In this document: positions 53,735-62,845 of the stretch, piece after piece
Layout of the letters: every line of letters begins with the position of its first letter
How positions within the stretch are numbered: position 1 is the stretch's first letter
Origin: CALLPQ01 sp039819545
Lineage (GTDB): Bacteria; Pseudomonadota; Alphaproteobacteria; Caulobacterales; Parvularculaceae
Direction: 5' to 3'
Assembly (NCBI GenBank): GCA_039819545.1
Contig: JBCBRS010000007.1
Coordinates: 1 to 64,000, forward strand
DNA: 64,000 nucleotides
Made by a program: the position numbers and the translations under genes
The notes under the pieces: model-generated
The model's input: only the letters and a program-made list of their open reading frames with translations
Told to the model about the DNA's origin: nothing
Databases searched by the model: none

Positions 53735-54196
53735 ATGGGTATGGTCAGGACTTTCATCGCTGTAGTGGCCTTGGTTATGGTAGCCACGTTGGCCTCCGCG
53801 CCGGCAGAAGCTGGCAATATCACCAAGCGCCAGATCACCAGCATTCTGGAGGAGCAGGGCTACGCCGTGCGAGACTTTGACGAGCGGATGGTCGCCGTTG
53901 TGGTGGGCGATCACGTTGTCCTGGTCGCGGTTGACGGTGCCGACGGCGATATTTCTTACATCACCTATATCAATGGGGTGAGCGTAAAGCTTCTGGGCTA
54001 CGAATTCCTGAGTCAGTTCAACAGTGAAGTGAAATTTGGCCGGGCCTATGTGGACCAGGACGGTGACATCGCCTTGCAAATGGACCGAAACGCGGCGGGC
54101 GGTGTCTCGTCAGAAAATGTCGAGTCAGATTTCGATGTATTCCTGATCCTTATCGCGAAATTCCTGTCGGATGTGGAAAATATCTCCATCACGTGA
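53735..54196 (+). CDS. Exported YbjN-like protein
   Basis: This 153-residue protein has a clear signal peptide ending ASAPAEA. The mature part starts ITKRQITSILEEQGYAVRDF and continues with alternating strands, as in YbjN-domain proteins (type III chaperone-like fold; function unclear, linked to stress and surface traits). It is followed by an intrinsic terminator at 54261 and is transcribed alone. It is the first backbone gene after the integrated element. Confidence 0.65.
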   Translation: MGMVRTFIAVVALVMVATLASAPAEAGNITKRQITSILEEQGYAVRDFDERMVAVVVGDHVVLVAVDGADGDISYITYINGVSVKLLGYEFLSQFNSEVKFGRAYVDQDGDIALQMDRNAAGGVSSENVESDFDVFLILIAKFLSDVENISIT

Positions 54197-54576
54197 CACC
54201 CGTTGCCCGAGTGATCATTGTATCGCTTGACGGAAACTGAGCAGCGCTTCTTATCCATTTCGCCCCGCCTCACGGTGGGGCGTTTTGCTATTCTGAAGAG
54301 TGATAAGCACGGGGCCCGTGACCGCCGAATTGACACGGCGCAACGTCAAACGCACTGCCATAAAACCGTAATTTTTTGCCATTTCGGTCCTTTTCAAGGG
54401 GGGTCGAGGCTGGACGGCGCAAACGTGTCAGGGCTACTGTATTGGTTAACGCGATTGGAGGGCGCGCGTTTCGCGTGCAGTCAAGGGGTGTTTCCAACAG
54501 GTCTTGGGGACTGGAAACCGAACTCATCCTTCCATTTTTCGTTGGGGTTCGCGCCTTAATCGGGTGAGGACCGGAA
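54197..54576. other. Intergenic region before the cold-shock gene
   Basis: The region holds the terminator at 54261-54286 and then about 290 bp with no recognisable gene. A GAGGA ribosome binding site precedes the ATG at 54577. A long 5' leader, as in many cold-shock genes, would fit this space, but no structure was established. Confidence 0.4.
54261..54286 (+). terminator. Intrinsic terminator after the YbjN-like gene
   Basis: A 9-bp stem (CGCCCCGCC with GGTGGGGCG, one G:T pair) with a 4-base loop is followed by TTTT at 54282-54285. Confidence 0.75.
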
Positions 54577-55230
54577 ATGTCGGGGCCGGTAGGGGGCTTA
54601 GACCGAAATTTGCCGGCTCAGCGCATAGGCGTGGCCGGCATGGCAACGGGCCGCTTGGCAGTAAATGGGGACGACATGACGGTAGACAGAGGGCAAAACG
54701 ACGTGTCCTTGGGCCAGACCACGACCAGTGAAGACGAGGAAACCTTCCTGGTCACCGGCATTCTCAAATGGTTTGATCCCAACAAAGGCTATGGCTTCAT
54801 TATCGCTGCTGATGGGGAAGGCGATATCCTGATGCATTCGTCTTGTCTCAAAGAGCTTGGCGTTACCACCGCACGCGAAGGCGCAACCATCGACTGCGAG
54901 GTGGTCCGCCGTGCCAAGGGCATGCAAGCCCTCAAAGTCCTCAACATTGACGAAACAACCGCCGCTGTCTTGCCCGCGCTCAACGCAAGCCCCAGGGACC
55001 AGACACCTGCCGGTAACTTCACGCGCGCAGAAGTAAAATGGTTCAACCGCGCCAAGGGGTTCGGCTTTTTAACACGCGGCGAGGGTTCCGAAGATATCTT
55101 CATTCATATGGAAACCCTGCGCCGCTGTGGCATGGGCGAGCTTACCACGGGTGAGCGCATTCAGGTTTCCTATGCCTCCGGCGGCAAAGGCCTTCTCGCC
55201 ATTGAAGTGCGTCCTGACCCTGAAAATTAA
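54577..55230 (+). CDS. Double cold-shock domain protein
   Basis: This 217-residue protein has two cold-shock domains, about 55-120 (GILKWFDPNKGYGFI, DILMHSSCL) and 148-213 (AEVKWFNRAKGFGFL, EDIFIHMETL), each with RNP1/RNP2-like aromatic motifs for single-stranded nucleic acid. Tandem cold-shock proteins of this size are typical of Alphaproteobacteria. The first 50 residues are an unrelated flexible extension; GAGGA upstream of 54577 supports this start, though an internal Met (MTVDRGQ) is possible. It probably acts as an RNA chaperone in cold or stationary phase. Confidence 0.88.
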   Translation: MSGPVGGLDRNLPAQRIGVAGMATGRLAVNGDDMTVDRGQNDVSLGQTTTSEDEETFLVTGILKWFDPNKGYGFIIAADGEGDILMHSSCLKELGVTTAREGATIDCEVVRRAKGMQALKVLNIDETTAAVLPALNASPRDQTPAGNFTRAEVKWFNRAKGFGFLTRGEGSEDIFIHMETLRRCGMGELTTGERIQVSYASGGKGLLAIEVRPDPEN

Positions 55231-55406
55231 GACACGGATGAAAAAGAGGTGGCAAATGCCCGCTTTTCCTCTTCGTTCCAAAACGCCTGGACTGCGTTTG
55301 CATTTTGTTGCCTCAAAAACGCAGTCTCGGTTTTTTAGGGTTTGCGCGTCCGAACCCAACTCGATGGCTGGGAACCATCGACGAACATAGTTTTTGTGAA
55401 TGCGCT

Positions 55407-56798
55407 TTAGTGCAGTTTTAGCCTCGGGCGGACAACCTGGTTCACGTGGCCCACAAAGATCATGAACAGACCGCGTAGCCAGCCATGTATGGCCAAAAGA
55501 TGCATGCGGTAGAGCGACACATACATCACCCGCGCCATACGGCCTTCGATGGCCATCCGCCCCCCAATTAAATTGCCCATCAGGCTACCCACCGTGGAAA
55601 AGCGGGAGAGGGACACGATTGATCCGTGGTCGTGATAGGCAAACGCTTTGAGCGGTTTACCGCGAATAGATCGGATGATGTTATCAAAGGCCGTATCCGC
55701 CATCTGGTGTGCTGCCTGGGCGCGAGGCGGGATCGGGCGCTCTGCTTGCTCGGGCTGAAAAAAAGCACAATCTCCGATGGCGAAAATTTTGGTATCGCGC
55801 GTCGTCTGCATGGTTTTGCGCACCACAAGCTGGTGGTTTCTGCTTGTTTCAAGCCCGGCAATATTCTCCAGAAAGGATGGTGCCTTGACGCCCGCTGCCC
55901 AGATTTTCAGGTCGCCCGGCACATCGTCGCCATTGGCGAGTTTCATCCCGTAGGGGGTCACTTCGGTGACTTGCGCACCGGTGCGGACCTCAACGCCGAG
56001 CGCTTCCAACTCTTCGTGCGCGGCTTCGGACAATTCCTCCGGCAGGGCAGGGAGGATGCGCGGGCCCGCCTCCAGCAAGGTGACTTTCAACCGCGTCTCA
56101 TCGAAGACTTCTAGACCGTAATGCTTCAAAGCGCCGGCAGCGTTATAAAGCTCTGCGGCCAGCTCCACACCCGTGGCCCCGCCGCCAACAATTGTGATAC
56201 GGACGAATTCATCCGCCTCCGGACGCGTCATCATCGCCCGCGAAACGCGCAGGCACTGGTTCAGGAGTTTCTGGCGAAAGCGATCAGCCTCTTTGCGGCT
56301 TTCCAGAAACATGCAGTTTTCTTTGACGCCGGCCACGCCAAAGTCATTGGCAACCGAGCCCACCGCAATCACCAGATAGTCATAACGGATGCGGTGCGCA
56401 TTCATGATGATGACGCCATTTTCATCATAAAGCGGGGCGACAATGACCTCGCCGCGGTCTCGATCAATATCTTCCAGTGCGCCTAGGAAAAAGCGATATC
56501 CATTCTGGTGTCCGTGGCTGCGATAGCCCACCTCATCAAGATTGGCATCGAGAGAGCCAGCCGCCACCTCATGCAAAAGTGGCTTCCAGATATGAGTCTG
56601 ATTTTTTTCCAGGAGAATAATATCGTAGTCTTTGCGCCCCAGCTTCTTGCCAAGTTTGGCCGCCAGTTCCAGACCGCCAGCACCGCCGCCCACGACAACG
56701 ATCTGGATCTTGCGATCCTTGACGGGCTCGGTAATAGCGGCGGTCACATCCACATGGTCGGAGGCAAGACGCGGTGGCTCAATGATCTGTTTATTCAT
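55407..56798 (-). CDS. ndh: Type II NADH dehydrogenase (NDH-2)
   Basis: This FAD-dependent NADH:quinone oxidoreductase of 463 residues has a first Rossmann motif IVVVGGGAGGLELAAKLG (about 33-50), a second at ITIVGGGATGVELAAELY (about 203-220), and the flavin-binding end segment FAIGDCAFFQ. It passes electrons from NADH to quinone at the membrane without pumping protons. A C-terminal amphipathic/hydrophobic part (LYRMHLLAIHGWLRGLFMI) would anchor it to the membrane, as in NDH-2. It is a single-gene unit, convergent with the cold-shock gene. Confidence 0.9.
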   Translation of the reverse strand: MNKQIIEPPRLASDHVDVTAAITEPVKDRKIQIVVVGGGAGGLELAAKLGKKLGRKDYDIILLEKNQTHIWKPLLHEVAAGSLDANLDEVGYRSHGHQNGYRFFLGALEDIDRDRGEVIVAPLYDENGVIIMNAHRIRYDYLVIAVGSVANDFGVAGVKENCMFLESRKEADRFRQKLLNQCLRVSRAMMTRPEADEFVRITIVGGGATGVELAAELYNAAGALKHYGLEVFDETRLKVTLLEAGPRILPALPEELSEAAHEELEALGVEVRTGAQVTEVTPYGMKLANGDDVPGDLKIWAAGVKAPSFLENIAGLETSRNHQLVVRKTMQTTRDTKIFAIGDCAFFQPEQAERPIPPRAQAAHQMADTAFDNIIRSIRGKPLKAFAYHDHGSIVSLSRFSTVGSLMGNLIGGRMAIEGRMARVMYVSLYRMHLLAIHGWLRGLFMIFVGHVNQVVRPRLKLH

Positions 56799-56932
56799 AG
56801 CGCGATCTTTCGCGAAGCGGAAAAGGATAATTGCAAGACTTGCGTTACCATTACGAAAAAAGAGAATAGGAAACCACCGTCTACGATGCGTATTACCGAA
56901 TTCCTAAAGACCCAACTTCGAAAAAAAAGCCC

Positions 56933-57826
56933 TTACGCGAAAAAGTCGTAGTCGGGCACCCCGTACCGCGCACGCGCCTGTCTTGACAGTTTGTCAAAAA
57001 GCTTGCGCGGTTTCAGGCCGATAAAATGCATAATGCTCGGCGAGTGGGTCACATATTTCAGCGCCCAGAAACGATCTGTGGGCAGACCACTGGAGGGTTT
57101 TTTGAGCTGTGAAATTTCGCTTTCCAGATCCCCTTTGCAAAACCGCGCATAGAGCGTTGTCACCATGATAGAGCCTTCCGCAGCGGTATAGCTGACGGGG
57201 GTGACCCCAGTGGCCCCCATGGCCGCGCCCAGAAAAGGCTCGTCAGAATATTGACCGGCCCGGTTTTGATGGGTGACGCCAAGGATTGCGGGTTTCTCAC
57301 GGACAAAGGTTTTTGCGGTATCAAAAACGGTACGGGCAGTATCGCTTTTCCGAAAGAAAAAGACACCGGTATTGCCGCGCACCAGATAGGGCACCTGCGC
57401 GTCGGTGCAGGCCTTGGCGATATCGAAGCCATACCAGGAGCCATTGCTCACTGGCTCGCCAGCAAAGGTAAAGTCATGGCGACCAAACTTTGCCCAATGG
57501 CGATCCATATCCTTCTTCATGACAAAGCAATCGCCATCCACAAAGAAAGCTTCGTCATAGGGGCACAGATCATAGATCAGCATTTTGTTCATCACACCGA
57601 CGAAGCCATCTTCGGGTTCAAACACCACGAGATCATCGAAGATATCGCTCGCATAGTCAGGCAAACTGCTCGCGTTTGCGCCAACCCCGTCATGGATCAG
57701 GCAGACTTTTTTGTCCGGGTCCATCCATTTGGCCGACATAGCCGCGCTGATGGCCATTTCGAAATATTTTCTGTGCCCGGTGGCCAGAAAAATATATCCT
57801 TGGCTGGGGTCTGAAATGGTCATCAT
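56933..57826 (-). CDS. Glycosyltransferase-like protein
   Basis: This 297-residue soluble protein starts YIFLATGHRKYFEMAISA (after MMTISDPSQG) and contains an Asp-x-Asp motif, AFFVDGDCFVMKKDMDRHW, as in GT-A-fold glycosyltransferases of the GT8 kind. GNTGVFFFRKSDTAR and HQNRAGQYSDEPFLGAAM are further conserved-looking blocks. Donor and acceptor are unknown. The second Met may be the real start. It is divergent from ybgC, with 114 bp between them. Confidence 0.65.
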   Translation of the reverse strand: MMTISDPSQGYIFLATGHRKYFEMAISAAMSAKWMDPDKKVCLIHDGVGANASSLPDYASDIFDDLVVFEPEDGFVGVMNKMLIYDLCPYDEAFFVDGDCFVMKKDMDRHWAKFGRHDFTFAGEPVSNGSWYGFDIAKACTDAQVPYLVRGNTGVFFFRKSDTARTVFDTAKTFVREKPAILGVTHQNRAGQYSDEPFLGAAMGATGVTPVSYTAAEGSIMVTTLYARFCKGDLESEISQLKKPSSGLPTDRFWALKYVTHSPSIMHFIGLKPRKLFDKLSRQARARYGVPDYDFFA

Positions 57827-57940
57827 GATGGCTCCGTCAAATAGGCAAAGGCGCGGCGTAAAGTCGGGTTTCGTTCATTCAGCGGCGCTTTTTCCGGGTT
57901 ATGGTGTGGCGCATACCAATCAAAACGCAAAGGCTGTTCT

Positions 57941-58375
57941 ATGACCGACGCACCTTGCCAGGCAATCACCGGGCCGCACCGCCACAAGATTCGTGTGTAT
58001 TATGAAGATACGGATTTTTCTGGGATTGTTTATCACGCCAACACGCTGAAATTTTTCGAACGCGGACGCACGGAGGCGCTGCGCACCTGCGGGGTTAGCC
58101 ATACCGATTTGTTGGGCCGGGAGGCGCCGCTTGTCTTTGTGGTGCGCAAAATGGATGTGGCGTGGCTCGTCCCGGCAAAAATCGATGATTTGCTGGAGGT
58201 GCGAACCCGGTTTGTCTCGGTGAGGGGCGCCCGCATGTTTCTGGATCAGACACTCTGGCATCTGGACCGGCAGGAAAAACTGGCCGAAGCAACCGTTGAA
58301 GCGGCATGCCTGTCACTAGCCGGGCGCCCGCGCCGCCTGCCCGATGATGTCTTGGCGCGGCTCGCGGCAGGCTAG
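57941..58375 (+). CDS. ybgC: Tol-Pal-associated acyl-CoA thioesterase
   Basis: This 144-residue hotdog-fold thioesterase has the YbgC signature YYEDTDFSGIVYHANTLKFF with its conserved Asp, followed by a FERGRTEALR helix. YbgC acts on short or medium acyl-CoA/ACP and is linked to phospholipid enzymes at the inner membrane. It is the first gene of the Tol-Pal locus in many Proteobacteria. Here it lies 287 bp before tolQ, a larger gap than usual. Confidence 0.93.
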   Translation: MTDAPCQAITGPHRHKIRVYYEDTDFSGIVYHANTLKFFERGRTEALRTCGVSHTDLLGREAPLVFVVRKMDVAWLVPAKIDDLLEVRTRFVSVRGARMFLDQTLWHLDRQEKLAEATVEAACLSLAGRPRRLPDDVLARLAAG

Positions 58376-58576
58376 GGTCAAAAAAGCGGCTTTGGCGTTG
58401 CGAATACGCAAATGCGAAAAATTTAATTAAGTCAGCGCCGTCTTCCGGCCAAAAAGACGTGTCAAAGGATTCCCAACTCTGTTAACCAGGGGACGAGAAG
58501 GGGTGAGGTTTCGTCCACTCTTACTGGTTCGGCTGGGCCGCCGGCCGCACCGAAAGATAGAAACACGGTCGGCCCT

Positions 58577-58618
58577 ATGAGGCTGGCCCAATGAGGCTGG
58601 CCCAAAGAGGCTGGCAAA
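58577..58618 (+). repeat. Three 14-bp tandem repeats before tolQ
   Basis: The unit ATGAGGCTGGCCCA occurs exactly twice (58577-58590, 58591-58604), then once with changes (58605-58618), in the leader between ybgC and tolQ. It may affect expression of tolQ; the effect is unknown. Confidence 0.85.
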
Positions 58619-58662
58619 GGGCATCGCAGCGTAAGGCGTTTCAACGGGGTTCAAGACCAGTT

Positions 58663-59526
58663 ATGGCACCAGAAATTTTGATGATGTGGGGCACCGTCTC
58701 ACTGGAAGCAACATCAGCACTCGGCACCGCACTCGAGCCCGTTTTCACTGGCGCGACTTTGCTGCAGGACACACCGGCGGCCGCCCCAGCGGGCGCGACA
58801 CCGACGGCGGCGCCCATCACGCCAATTTCCGAATTGGATGTTACCGGGGGTGAATTCAGCCTTTGGAGCCTCTTTTTAAGTGCGGGCATTATCGTCAAGG
58901 TTGTCATGGGCATCCTGATCGTCGCCTCGCTCTGGTCCTGGGGCATCATTTTTGACAAGTTTCTTCTGTTCGGTCGCCTGAGTTCCAAGTCTCGCAAGTT
59001 TGAGGCGCAGTTCTGGTCCGGCAAGCCGCTGGATGATCTTTATCGCAAGATTGGCGAACGCGCCGATCACCCGATGGCCCGGGTCTTTACCGCTGCCATG
59101 GCCGAATGGAGCCGCAACAAAGAAATTACCGCAAGCGACGGTCTCGCCGTGAGCGCGAAGGATCGCATTGACCGGATCATGAATGTGGCCGTATCGCGAG
59201 AGCTTGACCGGGCCGAACGGCATTTGGGCACGCTCGCCACCATTGGCTCGGCCTCGCCCTTTATTGGTCTCCTCGGCACGGTCTGGGGGATTATGACGGC
59301 GTTTCAGGCGATTGCTGTCACCAAAGATACTAATCTCGCCGTCGTGGCACCGGGTATCGCTGAGGCGCTTTTCGCCACGGCCCTCGGCCTCTTGGCCGCG
59401 ATCCCGGCGGTTGTGGGCTATAACCGCTTCTCATCGGCACTGAATTCCTTCGCGGTGCAGTTGCAAGGCTTTTCCGACGAGTTTTCGACGATCCTGTCGC
59501 GCCAGCTTGATGAGCGTGTGCGCTGA
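58663..59526 (+). CDS. tolQ: TolQ, inner-membrane proton-channel subunit
   Basis: This 287-residue TolQ/ExbB-family protein has three membrane helices: about 70-92 (IIVKVVMGILIVASLWSWGI), and two in the C-terminal half with SPFIGLLGTVWGIMTAFQAI and ALFATALGLLAAIPAVVGYN. With TolR it uses the proton gradient to energise TolA. The ATG at 58663 is chosen; a frame starting in the 14-bp repeats at 58591 adds unlikely residues. An Ala/Pro/Thr-rich stretch of about 35 residues precedes the first helix, longer than in E. coli. The stop overlaps the tolR start by one base. Confidence 0.93.
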   Translation: MAPEILMMWGTVSLEATSALGTALEPVFTGATLLQDTPAAAPAGATPTAAPITPISELDVTGGEFSLWSLFLSAGIIVKVVMGILIVASLWSWGIIFDKFLLFGRLSSKSRKFEAQFWSGKPLDDLYRKIGERADHPMARVFTAAMAEWSRNKEITASDGLAVSAKDRIDRIMNVAVSRELDRAERHLGTLATIGSASPFIGLLGTVWGIMTAFQAIAVTKDTNLAVVAPGIAEALFATALGLLAAIPAVVGYNRFSSALNSFAVQLQGFSDEFSTILSRQLDERVR

Positions 59527-59951
59527 TGGGGGCCTCGCTAAACTCCAATGGCCGCGGTGGACGCCAGCGCGTGCGCCCGATGGCGGAAATCAACGTCACG
59601 CCTTTTGTTGATGTGATGCTGGTTCTGCTGATTGTCTTCATGGTGGCGGCGCCGCTTCTAACCGTGGGCATTTCCGTGGACAGTCCCGATACCGACGCGC
59701 AAGCGCTCACCGATGAGGGCGAGCCCCTGACCGTGACAATCGCTGGTGACGGCACCATCTATGTGCAGGAAACAGCCATCGATTTCGATAATCTTGTTCC
59801 CCATCTGCAGGCGGTTTCCGCCGCCGGGTATGAGCAACAAATCTATCTGCGGGCGGATAAATCCCGGTCATGGGATGATGTGGGCCGGGTGCTCGGCCGG
59901 ATCAATGGCGCCGGTTTCCGCCGTGTCGGCTTGGTAACTGACCCGACCTAG
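59526..59951 (+). CDS. tolR: TolR, inner-membrane subunit
   Basis: This 141-residue ExbD/TolR protein starts with basic residues and has one membrane helix, FVDVMLVLLIVFMVAAPLL (about 27-46), containing the proton-carrying Asp of the TPFVDVML motif. The periplasmic domain follows. Its ATG overlaps the tolQ stop (TGATG), so the two are translationally coupled. Confidence 0.95.
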   Translation: MGASLNSNGRGGRQRVRPMAEINVTPFVDVMLVLLIVFMVAAPLLTVGISVDSPDTDAQALTDEGEPLTVTIAGDGTIYVQETAIDFDNLVPHLQAVSAAGYEQQIYLRADKSRSWDDVGRVLGRINGAGFRRVGLVTDPT

Positions 59952-59984
59952 GGTCGCTGGTTCAGCAAAAGGCAGCCAAACCCC

Positions 59985-60836
59985 ATGCGTTTTGGTCTTT
60001 TCGCATCGGTTCTGTTTCACCTTTCTATCCTCGGCGCGATTATCGTCTGGGGACAGGACTGGTCGCGGCGTGGGGATGTGTTTGTGGAGCCGGTGCTGCC
60101 GGTTGAGCTTTTGACCGAAGCGGTCCTTGCCGAACGCACGAACATCCCGAGCCTGACAACCGAGCCGGATGAGGCACCAGAGCCTGAACCCGACGTGCCC
60201 GATGAGCCCGAGCCCCTTGTTGAACCAGAGCCCGTAATCATCGAGCCTGACGTCGTTGAGACCCCGGCGCCGCCTGCGCCGCCCGCCGATGAGCCTGAAC
60301 CGGAGCCCCAACCTGAGCCAGAGCCCGAACCTGAGCCCGAACCCCCAAAGAAAGAGCCGCCAAAGCCGCCGAAAAAGAAAAAGCCGGCAAATGACGGGCT
60401 TGATCTTGATGCGCTTGCCGACCTTGCGAAGAAAAACAAGGAAGCTGATGCGGTCCGTGACCCGAAGGAAGCCGCCGGTGCCGCCAAAGGCCCGGCCAAT
60501 GTGCGCGGCGGGTCTGGCACGCTTACGGCAAGCGAAAATGCGAAACTTCTCGCGGCCATGCGACGCTGCTGGAAACCCCTCGATGGAGCTCCCAATCCGG
60601 AAAAACTCCGCGTTGAGGTGAGTTTTCGGTTATTACCCGACGGCAGGTTGCAGGAACGGCCAAAGGTTCTGAATGCAACCCAGATCGCGATTTCGCCAAA
60701 CCGCTATTGGAAAGTAGCGGAACAACGCGCCGTGCAAGCGGTTATCGAATGCCAGCCCTATACGTTTTTTGCGCCTGAGCGGTATGGCGAAGAATTCATT
60801 TTGAACTTTACACCGACCCTGCTGGGGCGGTCTTGA
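59985..60836 (+). CDS. tolA: TolA, energy-transducing envelope protein
   Basis: This 283-residue protein has an N-terminal membrane anchor (FGLFASVLFHLSILGAIIVW). A long Pro/Glu-rich spacer (about 60-130, repeated EPEPxPEPEP units) and a Lys-rich patch (PPKPPKKKKP) follow. The C-terminal globular domain (about 185-283) has MRRCWKPLDGAP and FRLLPDGRLQERP. It spans the periplasm and links TolQR to Pal and TolB. The spacer is proline-glutamate, unlike the Ala-rich helix in E. coli TolA, a common alphaproteobacterial variant. Confidence 0.9.
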   Translation: MRFGLFASVLFHLSILGAIIVWGQDWSRRGDVFVEPVLPVELLTEAVLAERTNIPSLTTEPDEAPEPEPDVPDEPEPLVEPEPVIIEPDVVETPAPPAPPADEPEPEPQPEPEPEPEPEPPKKEPPKPPKKKKPANDGLDLDALADLAKKNKEADAVRDPKEAAGAAKGPANVRGGSGTLTASENAKLLAAMRRCWKPLDGAPNPEKLRVEVSFRLLPDGRLQERPKVLNATQIAISPNRYWKVAEQRAVQAVIECQPYTFFAPERYGEEFILNFTPTLLGRS

Positions 60837-60933
60837 GCCGTTGATTGAGGTCTTGCCCTTAAATGATCACACTGTTGATGGCAGGGTGCACAAGCGCAAA
60901 CGCAGTGGGCGCTGACGAATAAAGGACGTGGTG

Positions 60934-62283
60934 ATGAATGTTTTGCGATGGGTCGTTGTTTTTGTGGTGCTCGCCGCGACGGGGTTTATCGGGTTAGCTG
61001 GTCTGGAAGGCGCAGCGGCGCAAATTCGTATCGACGTGACGCAGGGCAATGTGGAGCCAACGCCCACAGCGGTGCCGGATTTTGTGGGCCGTGATGAGGG
61101 CATGCAAAATCTTGGGCGCGATATCACCGGTGTTGTGAAGGCTGATCTCGATCGCTCGGGGTTGTTTTCTGTGATTGACCCGCGCGCCTATATCGAAAAT
61201 CTCGAGACGGTAAATACCCGCCCGCGGTTTGTGGACTGGCGCCAAATCAATGCCGAAGTGCTTGTGGTGGGTCAGGTTGATGAGTTGCCTGACGGGCGGA
61301 TTCAGGTCTCGACAAGGATTTGGGATCCGTATACTGACGATCAACTGGCAGCGGTGGCTTTTAAGACGCCTGCGGATAATTGGCGTCGTGCTGCGCACAA
61401 GGTTGCTGACTTTATTTACCGGACCCTGACCGGTGAAGAAGGCTATTTTGACACCCGGGTCGTGTTTGTTCATGAGACTGGCCCAAAAGTGGCGCGGGTT
61501 AAAAAACTGATGATCATGGATCAGGATGGCGACAACCCCCTGGAACTGACCGATGGCTCGCGTTACCAGGTGCTAACGCCGCGCTTCTCCCCGACGCAGC
61601 AACAGATCACCTATATGGCGCTTTTTGATGATAAGCCGGGTCAGGTTTTCCTGTTCAATATCGAAACCGGTGAGCAGGAACAGCTGGGCACCTTCCGAGG
61701 AATGACTTTTGCGCCGCGCTTTTCGCCCGATGGCACCCATGTGATTATGTCCATTGCGCGGGGCGGCAACTCCGACATCTTCACCATGAACTTGTCGACC
61801 CGTCAGTTAACCCGGCTGACCACAAACCCAGCAATTGATACAAGCCCAAGCTTCTCGCCCGATGGCCAGCAGATTACCTTCACCTCAGATCGTGGCGGTA
61901 CCCCGCAGCTTTATGTGATGAATGCCGATGGCACCGATCAGCGGCGTATCACGTTTAAGGATGGGTTTTACCAGACCCCGGTGTGGAGCCCGCGCGGTGA
62001 CCTGATCGCGTTCACGCGTCAGCATCAAGGGCAATTTTTTATTGGTGTGATTCGCCCCGATGGCACCGGAGAGCGTGAATTGGCGCGCAGCTATCTTGTA
62101 GAAGGACCCACCTGGTCCCCCAATGGCCGGGTTTTGATGTTTTTCCGGGAAACAGCACCCCGGGGCGATGGTTCGGGCGGGCGCCCCTCGCTATGGTCGG
62201 TGGATTTGACGGGCCGGAATTTGCGCCAAGTGCGCACCCCGGCGGCGGCCTCGGATCCGGCATGGTCCCCAACACTGCCCTAG
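60934..62283 (+). CDS. tolB: TolB, periplasmic propeller protein
   Basis: This 449-residue protein has a signal peptide ending EGAAAQ, an N-terminal D1 domain (about 30-165) and a six-bladed beta-propeller with the repeated PRFSPDG / PSFSPDGQQITF / TWSPNGRVL blades. It binds Pal at the outer membrane. The ATG at 60934 is chosen for its AAAGGA spacing; GTG codons just upstream are alternatives. It is 97 bp after tolA and part of the Tol-Pal operon. Confidence 0.95.
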   Translation: MNVLRWVVVFVVLAATGFIGLAGLEGAAAQIRIDVTQGNVEPTPTAVPDFVGRDEGMQNLGRDITGVVKADLDRSGLFSVIDPRAYIENLETVNTRPRFVDWRQINAEVLVVGQVDELPDGRIQVSTRIWDPYTDDQLAAVAFKTPADNWRRAAHKVADFIYRTLTGEEGYFDTRVVFVHETGPKVARVKKLMIMDQDGDNPLELTDGSRYQVLTPRFSPTQQQITYMALFDDKPGQVFLFNIETGEQEQLGTFRGMTFAPRFSPDGTHVIMSIARGGNSDIFTMNLSTRQLTRLTTNPAIDTSPSFSPDGQQITFTSDRGGTPQLYVMNADGTDQRRITFKDGFYQTPVWSPRGDLIAFTRQHQGQFFIGVIRPDGTGERELARSYLVEGPTWSPNGRVLMFFRETAPRGDGSGGRPSLWSVDLTGRNLRQVRTPAAASDPAWSPTLP

Positions 62284-62845
62284 GAAGCGGGGTATTAAGA
62301 CAGGCTTTCCGACGCGGTGAGCCCAGGTTGAGTCGATAGCGTGGCCAGATTCTGCCTTGGGGCTCGCCAGTTTTCTTGTATTGCGCGGGCAACACAGGCG
62401 CGAAAAACCTGCTGTTAACCTTTTATGGTGTTAGGATAACGGAATTTTCACGGGTGAGGCCATAAGCCAAAGATTGCCACCTGTCACGGACGTGGCTACG
62501 CTTTGGCCGCTGAATACGGAGTATTCGGGGCAAACTGCGAGTATCGTGGCGGCATTACTAAAGCTGTCACATGATTGTGGTTATGACGATAATCGGCCAA
62601 ACGGTCGGTGAAATTAAGCGGCGGGGCAATGAATTGGTGGGGGCTCACCGAAACAGCGTCTTGCTAAAGGTAAGGATTGCGATCACCGTTGGCGCAGTCA
62701 AAAAGAGGTCAAACACGGTTGGCGAGCGTCAGTGGGGCGCAGGTCTTGGAATTACAGGTTTTTTGGGGATTGAATTCTGAAAAGTCGAATTCGCCGGGAT
62801 GGCCAGCAAGATCAGGCTTAAAAAAAGCAGAATGGAGCAGAAACG
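62284..62845. other. Long non-coding gap between tolB and pal
   Basis: These 562 bp hold no recognisable gene; the short frames inside have no family features. A separate pal promoter may lie here, for example around the AT-richer stretch at 62405-62450, but I cannot define it. In most Proteobacteria the two genes lie close together. Confidence 0.45.

Noticed and set aside
54197..54576. Riboswitch or thermosensor in the leader of the cold-shock gene
   Set aside because: The position is suggestive, but I found no conserved motif or convincing long-range pairing beyond the upstream terminator.
60017..60595. Minus-strand Ser/Gly-rich frame opposite tolA
   Set aside because: It is the antisense of the Pro/Glu-rich spacer of TolA.
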